Assembly: GCA_030180135.1 (NCBI GenBank)
Contig: CM058235.1
Location: 12,261,145-12,325,144, forward strand
Length of the DNA: 64,000 nucleotides
Direction of reading: 5' to 3'
Source: Orychophragmus violaceus
Lineage: Eukaryota; Streptophyta; Magnoliopsida; Brassicales; Brassicaceae
Shown: positions 57,913 to 64,000 of the stretch, in pieces
Layout: each line of letters starts with the position of its first letter
How positions within the stretch are numbered: the stretch's first letter is position 1
Position numbers and translations under genes: made by a program
Notes under the pieces: generated by a model
What the model was told of the DNA's origin: nothing
Seen by the model: only the letters and a program-made list of their open reading frames with translations
Database searches by the model: none

Positions 57913-58641
57913 TGTAGGAATTTCTAGCAGATTCCTAATCCAATTAGGCAATCCTGGTCTGAATTCCGAGCCTAGGATCTAGAGGTTCATGTAATTGAAT
58001 CTTTCAGATCTGGAGATTACCTGGTGATTAGCAGCAGAAGATTTGCAGATAATTGAGATCTAGAGCGCCTCAAGTGCTGCGCCTCTACTGGTATCCACAC
58101 GCACACAGAACTGGACAGCAAGGATGCTAGTGCCTATCAGAGATCTTATCTCCAGAGAGGTTTCTTTTCTGTTTCTGGTGGCTATCAATTAGGTTGGAAT
58201 CGAGTTTAGGTCGACCATATATCTTATATATGTCGACTTAAACCACAACGGAATTAACTAATGATTAAACCGATTTAATCTGCTAATCCGCGAGTTGTGT
58301 CGACCGACACACTCTTTGTGTCGATCGACACAGTCGATCCGTGTCGACCGATACACATAGTGCGTCGATCGACACTGCCCAGAAAAGATGACATCGAATG
58401 CATATCAAATATGCATTCATCCGATCATTACATTAATGATCAACCTCACATTCAATGTCCAGTTTGCTTAGGTGTGTGACCCTGTAGGATCATATAACAC
58501 TAGCAATGAGTTCTAAACTCATTGATCATAAGTGGCTTCTAGCAAAGCATTACGAGTACCTAGTGTCATATGATTGTCTCATTTCGACAGTACGACATTC
58601 ACTTAGAGTAAGTACAAATAGATTTCAGGACATTCCCAACA
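57913..58641 (-). repeat. LTR (5' LTR of the minus-strand Copia)
   Basis: Same length as the other LTR with about ten mismatches. Palindromes at 58297, 58318, 58341 and 58362 keep the 7/9/7 gaps; here the fourth is closer to consensus. Confidence 0.92.
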
Positions 58642-58646
58642 ATTTA

Positions 58647-61600
58647 CTGGCGAGAACGTAGTAGAGAACAGTGGTTGAGAGAAGGTGACCTTAATACACC
58701 GTATTTTCAAAATTGCGTGAAAGGCAAGAAAGGCCGCAACAAAGTGTTGATGCTATTAGATGACGCTGGCCAAGAACACTTCTCCGAGGGTGCCAAGGGT
58801 CATATAGCTGTAGAGTTTTACAGGGACTTATTCACAAGCACTAATCCTTTTGATCTGGAGACTCTATTCCATGGTTTTCAGGCAAAGGTCACACCTGAAA
58901 TGAATGCACAACTCACTGCCTCGGTCACGCCGGAGGAGATTAAAAAAGCTGCATTCTCAGTAAAAGGCAGCAGTGCCCCAGGAGAAGATGGATTTACTGG
59001 GATTTTTTTTAATCAAAAATGTTGGGACATTGTAGGTCCAGCTCTAACTGATGAGATCAAATCCTTTTTCGCTTCATCTCTGTTACCAGCTGGATGGAAT
59101 CATACTCATCTCTCCCTCCTGCCCAAGATCAAAAACCCCACTCGTATGGCGGACATGAGACCCATTAGCCTATATACAGTGCAATATAAGATTATCTCAA
59201 AGATCTTATGTGAAAGGTTGAAAGTCATCCTTCCTGGTCTGATTTCAGAGACTCAAGGTGCCTTTGTGTCCGGTAGACTGATCACAGATAACATACTTAT
59301 CGCCCATGAAATGGTTCATGGTCTTCGAACGAATGAGAAAGTATCACAAAATTTTATGGCGATCAAGACGGATATGTCCAAAGCATATGATCGGGTGGAG
59401 TGGTCTTTCTTGGAAACTTTGTTTGAAAAAATGGGCTTTGATAGAGTTTGGGTGAGATGGATAATGGCTTGCGTCAACTCGGTCTCCTTCTCAGTCTTGC
59501 TTAACGGCAGTACCCATGGATACATAAAACCCGAGAGGGGCATCCGTCAAGGAGATCCGCTTAGTCCATTCATCTTCATAATGGCTGCGGAAGCTTTAGT
59601 GAACTGTTTAAAGAATGTTGAACGGTCTGGAAAATTACATGGTATTCAACTCAGTGCCTCAGGTCCTTCGATCCATCATCTCCTGTTTGCGGATGATAGT
59701 TTATTGATGTGTGAAGCCTCAGAACAAGAAGCTATGGAAGTCCTAAGATGTCTCAGTACGTATGGCGATGCTTCTGGCCAACTTATCAACCATGCCAAAT
59801 CGTCCATAATCTTCGGATCAAAAGTCCATGCTTCAGTAAGGTCGAAAGTTAAGGAGGTTTTAAATATTGATAAAGAAGGAGGAGAAGGCACTTATCTCGG
59901 TCTTCCCGAGTGTTTCAGTGGTTCTAAACGCCTTTTACTCAATTTTATTCAAGAGAAGCTCCAAGGTAGGGTCAATGGCTGGTTCTCGAAAGCTCTCTCT
60001 ACTGGTGCAAAAGAGATATTGATTAAATCTATTGGTCTCGCCATGCCGGTGTACGCAATGTCCTGTTTTAGATTGCCTAAAGTCCTTTGCGAGAAAATCA
60101 CTAGTGTGTTGCTTCAATTCTGGTGGAGCAGTGGCGATAACCGAAAGAAGATCTCGTGGGTAGCATGGAAGAAGCTGTGTAAATCTAAAGAGAATGGAGG
60201 CTTGGGATTTCATGATTTGGAAAAGTTCAACCAGGCTCTTCTTGCCAAGCAAGCCTGGAGAATTTGGCAACAGCCAGATTCTCTATTATCTAAACACAGA
60301 TATTTCAAGAGAAACTCGTTCCTGGAATGTTCAGTGGGAAACAGACCTTCGTACGCCTGGCGTAGTATCCTGCATGGACGTGAGCTTCTGTTAAAAGGCC
60401 TAATCAAATCAATCGGGACAGGCCTAATCAAATCAATCGGGACATGCCTAGACACTAAGGTATGGATGGAGAACTGGATTATGGATACCACACCTAGACC
60501 GCCCAACTATAAACAGGATGGTGTCGTCGACCTTACCTTGAGAGTAGCAGACCTAATGGATGAAGTCTCTGGCCAGTGGAGCTTACCTGCACTCCGACAA
60601 GTGGTTATAGAAGAGGATGTGCAGCGCATCTGTAATATTAAACCACACAGAAACAGAACATATGCTCTGATATGGGGATTCACTCCGTCTGGTCACTATA
60701 ACACTCAAAGTGGCTATAAACTGTTATGTGAAGTGGAAGAGGCTGGAATACCACTACGGGAAAGACTAACACCTCTGGAAAAATCTCTCTGGAAGAAACT
60801 ATGGGAAACCAAAGCTCCTCCAAAACTTAAACACTTCCTATGGAAAATGCTTGCAGGGGCACTAGCAGTAAAGGCACGTCTGGCTTCACGCAAGCTGGTA
60901 ACGGACACGACTTGTGGTGTTTGTGGTCTTGGCTCTGAAACTATTTGCCACACGCTGTTCCAATGCTCATTCGCCAAAGAAGTATGGAAGTTATCAGGTG
61001 TTAACCTTCCTCCTCAAGGCTTCTCGCTCAACTCTGTTTTCCTAAATCTCCATTTCCTGATCACTAACAGTAACAGAACAGAGGTACCCCAACAACTAAG
61101 ATGGGCTTTTCCTTGGATTCTTTGGCAAATTTGGAAAGCAAGGAATGCCCTTGTGTTTGAAAGAACACGTTATGATCCTGCATCTGTGGTGAATAAAGCG
61201 ATGGAAGAGGAAGAGATTTGGCTCAAAGTTAACAACCATCTGACTACAAGCTCTTCCATAAAGGGTCCGGTTTTCACAAATCAATCCACATGGAGAAGAC
61301 CTATACCCAATGTCTTGAAGTGCAATATTGGATCAGTATGGTCAGAATTGGACAAAAATGCAGGTTCCTCATGGCTTTTACGGAACCACAACGGCGAGTC
61401 TATCTTTCACGGACGTCGATCTTTTGCATCTGTAAATTCAATAGTGGAAGCAGAGCTCTTAAGTCTTCATTGGGCTGTGGATTCTGTGAGCAGTCTAAAG
61501 CTGGATAGGATCATCTTTGAATCCTCTTTCATTCATGCGAGAGAAGCCATGATTCAACCGCATCTCTTTCCTGTCTATCACCGGCTGATTGATGATATCC

Positions 61601-61782
61601 ACAAATTTCTCAACAGGATCTCATACTGGTCCTTAGATCATACGTTGGTAACAGGTAACAAAGCTGCATTGTTTATCGCACAAAGTGTCATTCAGATACC
61701 GAAATTGCAGTTATACGTCGCTAGAAAAGGTCCTCGTTGGCTAAAACAAGTTATTGAAGCTGATGCCATAGCTAATTCATGA
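58647..61782 (+). pseudogene. LINE ORF2, RT / zf-RVT / RNase H-like part
   Basis: Long open frame continuing the endonuclease exon after the Copia. RT motifs: LLPKIKNPTRMADMRPISL, AIKTDMSKAYDRVEW, GIRQGDPLSPFIFI and FADD at residues 338-341 counting from the Met at 58675. RT looks chemically intact. zf-RVT is at APPKLKHFLWKML...CGVCGLGSETICHTLFQC. The RNase H-like end has lost acidic residues: CNIG where CNID is usual and FESS where FESD is usual, though EAELL is kept. A perfect 24-bp duplication adds GLIKSIGT at 60397-60444. Confidence 0.9.
60397..60444 (+). repeat. 24-bp in-frame tandem duplication
   Basis: GGCCTAATCAAATCAATCGG plus GACA occurs twice back to back, repeating eight residues without breaking the LINE frame. 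Confidence 0.9.
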
Positions 61783-62005
61783 GGAGGCTTTGCATTTCCC
61801 ATCTCGCAAATGGAACAACCGGGATCACTCGATCTTTGTTCTAATTGTATTCCTGATGGTTTCATCTCTTCAGTTCAATGCCTTCTGGCATGTGTTTTCT
61901 GTTGCTCTTTATATTGCCGTTGTAGCATCTCTCAACTTTTAGGCTTTCATGCCTTTGATATAAATCCAGCGTTATAAAAAAAAAAAAAAGATTGCTCCCC
62001 GCAAG

Positions 62006-63130
62006 ATTAATGTACATGTAAAAAAATATTATATGTAAACATTTATTAAATATTTTTAATGAATTATTTATAGTTTAAATTAATTAATTTTGTTGATATT
62101 TTGTAAATATCAACATATATATTCTTTTATTGAGTGAAGTAATTTATAAAAAGAAAGAAGATACAATAGTTTTAGTTTGAGTGTTTTAAGATATTCAGTA
62201 ATATGTTTTCTGATCTTTTAAACGAATTTGATTTAAATTATCTGACTTTTAATTTTTTTTATCTCTTATATTGTATATTTTTAGTATTAAACTTTTAAAT
62301 ATATTAATAATATTTATTTTTAAAGTAAAAATGTAAAAAACATAATTGACTGGTTAGAAAAAATTAAATATAATTTCTTATAACATAAGTAATGCAATTC
62401 TTATTTTTCTAGATCATACTCTTTATCTAATTATATACCTAAAACTAATAATAAGAACAAATACTATTTCTTTATTAGAAAAAGTTAAGATAGATAAAAT
62501 ATAGTTAAAACTTTGTGGGACATACAAACAAAAAACATAAAACAATAAAATGTAAGATTAAAAGAATAGATGTTCTAAAAATATCACTATATTATATTAA
62601 AAATATCTTTCAAACTTATTTTTATTGACATTTTACCTTAGTTATTATAAAAATGTAATATATCATCTTGAAAAATATTTATCAATATAAAATTATTTCA
62701 TAAATAATAAATAAAATACACTAATTGTTAAAGATTAAAATAAAATAAAAATTAAAAATTTAGGTGATATATGACAACTTTTTATAATTTCCGTTTAAGA
62801 GATATTTACTTTATTATATAAGATTTGGGTTAATTTCTCTTTTTGGTATTTATGTTTTTTTCTGCACTAACTAGATTTAATTTATAGATTTATGGGATTT
62901 GTTTTATAAATAAAATGATATTTTCAGACAAAATAAATAAACTATAAATAATTCTCCATCTAATCAAGCAAACTTTATTAGAACTTATTTGGACTAGCTG
63001 GGAAATTTCTCCAATAATTCAATCGTAACTAACGAATACCGATCTTTTAAATAAATAAAAAGTAGAATATCTAGTTATTGTAAAAAGGAAATTATGACAT
63101 ACTTTATTATTCAATTGTGTGATTTTTAAA
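62006..63130. other. AT-rich spacer upstream of UBA1
   Basis: About 1.1 kb, very AT-rich, with no gene or mobile element recognised. The UBA1 promoter region starts to become GC-richer near 63130. Confidence 0.55.
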
Positions 63131-63507
63131 AGAAGAGATTGTCCAATATTTCCACGTTTTGGGTTCACAACGTGTCCGGCTGCGATATACAGATTCATTG
63201 GAACGATCCATTAGAGTTGACCGACCTGGACCGGATCGGTTCAAGAAATTGTGAAGAACACCCCGCGTGCCGTTCAGAAAATTGCCGTCTCAATTACGCA
63301 GTTAAGAAGGAAAGAGCAAAGCTTAACCCAAAAACGTCGTCGCTTAGACATTTCCAGATTCCACCCCTTCATATTCCAACAAAAGCGCGTCTCTATTATA
63401 AATCTCAAGAAGAGAGAACTTGCAACATTTTCGTTATTTCAGTAAATCGTTTTCAGATCTCATCACTCTTTTCGATTCCAATCTTCTCTCGTCTGTTTTC
63501 CTCAAAG

Positions 63508-63683
63508 GTACGTTTCCGTTTTGCTTCTCTTCGTTTCCGAAGAATCAATTCCAAATTAGGGTTTAGGTATTTCAGGTTTCATCGCTTTCGATTATGATCA
63601 CGAGTCTCTTTCTCTATGCTTGAAGCTGTTTCAGTTTGTTCTCTTGTTTTGATTTCCATGGGGATTTCTTATGTTTACTGCAG
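63508..63683 (+). other. Intron in the 5'-UTR of UBA1
   Basis: Donor CTCAAAG|GTACG and acceptor TTACTGCAG|GTTC bracket a T-rich 176-bp intron ending 16 bp before the start codon. Leader introns are common in highly expressed plant genes. A TATA-like ATTATAAAT at ~63393 would place transcription start near 63425. Confidence 0.65.
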
Positions 63684-63699
63684 GTTCTTTCATCACTTT

Positions 63700-64000
63700 A
63701 TGCTTCACAAGCGAGCTAGTGAAGCATTTCTTGCTAACGAGAACAGCGATAAAACCATCAGTTCCGGTTTAGCATCGTCGCCGATTAAGAAACGCCGTAT
63801 CGATATCACTCATTCTGCGTCTGAGAAGTCTTCGATTGTAGCTTCTGGTAGTAGTAGCAGCGGAGTCCAGCAGAGCGACATGGCTTTTGGTAATTCGATT
63901 CGTCAGGAGATCGATGAAGATCTGCACAGCAGGCAACTCGCCGTCTACGGCCGTGAGACGATGAGGCGTCTCTTTGCTTCAAACGTTCTCATCTCAGGGA
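63700..64000 (+). CDS. UBA1: Ubiquitin-activating enzyme E1 (UBA1), N-terminal part
   Basis: E1 uses ATP to adenylate the ubiquitin C-terminus, holds it as a thioester and hands it to E2 enzymes; it acts in cytosol and nucleus. The first 100 codons are in the window and the frame is open to the edge. The start is MLHKRASEA. A variable Ser-rich head carries a basic patch KKRR at 30-33. The conserved E1 core begins at about residue 69 with QEIDEDLHSRQLAVYG and RRLFASNVLISG, the start of the inactive adenylation half-domain. The head and core match Arabidopsis UBA1 (At2g30110, also MOS5) better than UBA2 as I recall them. Position beside FLX and LBD12 supports this. Confidence 0.94.
   Translation, partial: MLHKRASEAFLANENSDKTISSGLASSPIKKRRIDITHSASEKSSIVASGSSSSGVQQSDMAFGNSIRQEIDEDLHSRQLAVYGRETMRRLFASNVLISG

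Larger units (their letters stand above)
51812..58641 (-). mobile_element. Young, defective Copia element nested in the LINE
   Basis: 729-bp LTRs lie at 51812-52540 and 57913-58641, with ATTTA duplicated at 51807-51811 and 58642-58646. On the plus strand they run TGTAGGAATTTC...CCCAACA. The element reads on the minus strand: PBS at 57911-57900, gag 56811-55934, a decayed protease motif (WVLDTSCGTHI), integrase pieces near 55265 and 54835, RT 54026-53643, then ~1.1 kb non-coding to the polypurine tract at 52541. By eye I count ten LTR mismatches, mostly transitions, so it is young. Stops are common and RT is mutated, so it was probably moved in trans. Paired palindromes are spread through LTRs, leader and interior. 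Confidence 0.92.
50065..61988 (+). mobile_element. L1-type LINE, split by a nested Copia
   Basis: Target duplications AGATTGCTCCACGCAAG (50048-50064) and AGATTGCTCCCCGCAAG (61989-62005, one mismatch) flank the whole block. The A tail is at 61976-61989. Removing the Copia (51812-58641) and its 5-bp duplication leaves about 5.1 kb. ORF1 is not recognisable in 50065-50800. ORF2 carries endonuclease, reverse transcriptase, zf-RVT and an RNase H-like end. The 3'-UTR ends CCAGCGTTATAAAA. In-frame stops in the endonuclease plus the Copia make it inactive. Confidence 0.9.

Overview
This is plant nuclear DNA from a Brassicaceae species, with AT-rich spacers, spliced genes, poly-A retroposons, Helitrons, CACTA, hAT-type MITEs, LINEs and Copia/Gypsy LTR elements. 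Three host genes match, from memory, neighbours on Arabidopsis thaliana chromosome 2: LBD12 (At2g30130) at 4.1-5.0 kb, FLX (At2g30120) at 28.8-29.8 kb and UBA1 (At2g30110) entering at 63.7 kb. Their order is kept, but the interval is swollen by transposons. A fourth gene, a single-exon ALOG/LSH regulator at 41.3-41.9 kb, sits between FLX and UBA1; I do not recall one there in Arabidopsis. The species is not resolved.

Layout. 0-3.7 kb: end of a Sadhu-like retroposon, a Helitron with three internal tandem units, and a second Sadhu-like copy. 4.1-5.0 kb: LBD12. 5.5-16.3 kb: a truncated LINE, then a Gypsy-like non-autonomous LTR element with a gag remnant and a spliced antisense gene; its 3' LTR is split by a 2.46-kb CACTA element. 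16.3-28.4 kb: mostly AT-rich DNA with a solo LTR, a MITE, a Helitron with two internal units, a 553-bp duplication and a Sadhu-like copy just upstream of FLX. 28.8-29.8 kb: FLX with a one-base frameshift in exon 2. 32.4-33.5 kb: a small coding-free LTR element. 34.9-40.5 kb: a broken Copia nested at the edge of a TRIM. 41.3 kb: the ALOG gene. 42.8-47.6 kb: three Helitrons and a Sadhu-like copy. 49.3-49.9 kb: two MITEs in tandem. 50.1-62.0 kb: a LINE whose 17-bp target duplications lie about 12 kb apart because a young defective Copia is nested inside it. 63.1-64.0 kb: promoter, 5'-UTR intron and first exon of UBA1.

The host genes are unrelated regulators (leaf/flower patterning, FLC activation, organ boundary, ubiquitin activation) and do not form a pathway. 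The less expected signals are in the mobile DNA: (1) paired 14-bp palindromes (consensus GTGTCGAYCGACAC) set almost always 7 nt apart through the young Copia, with a shorter relative in the other Copia's LTR; (2) two tiny insertions, made only of the GTTGACAAAA tail seen on longer retroposons, each flanked by its own target duplication; (3) one Helitron family with three, two and one copies of the same internal unit; (4) two MITEs sharing one pair of target duplications.
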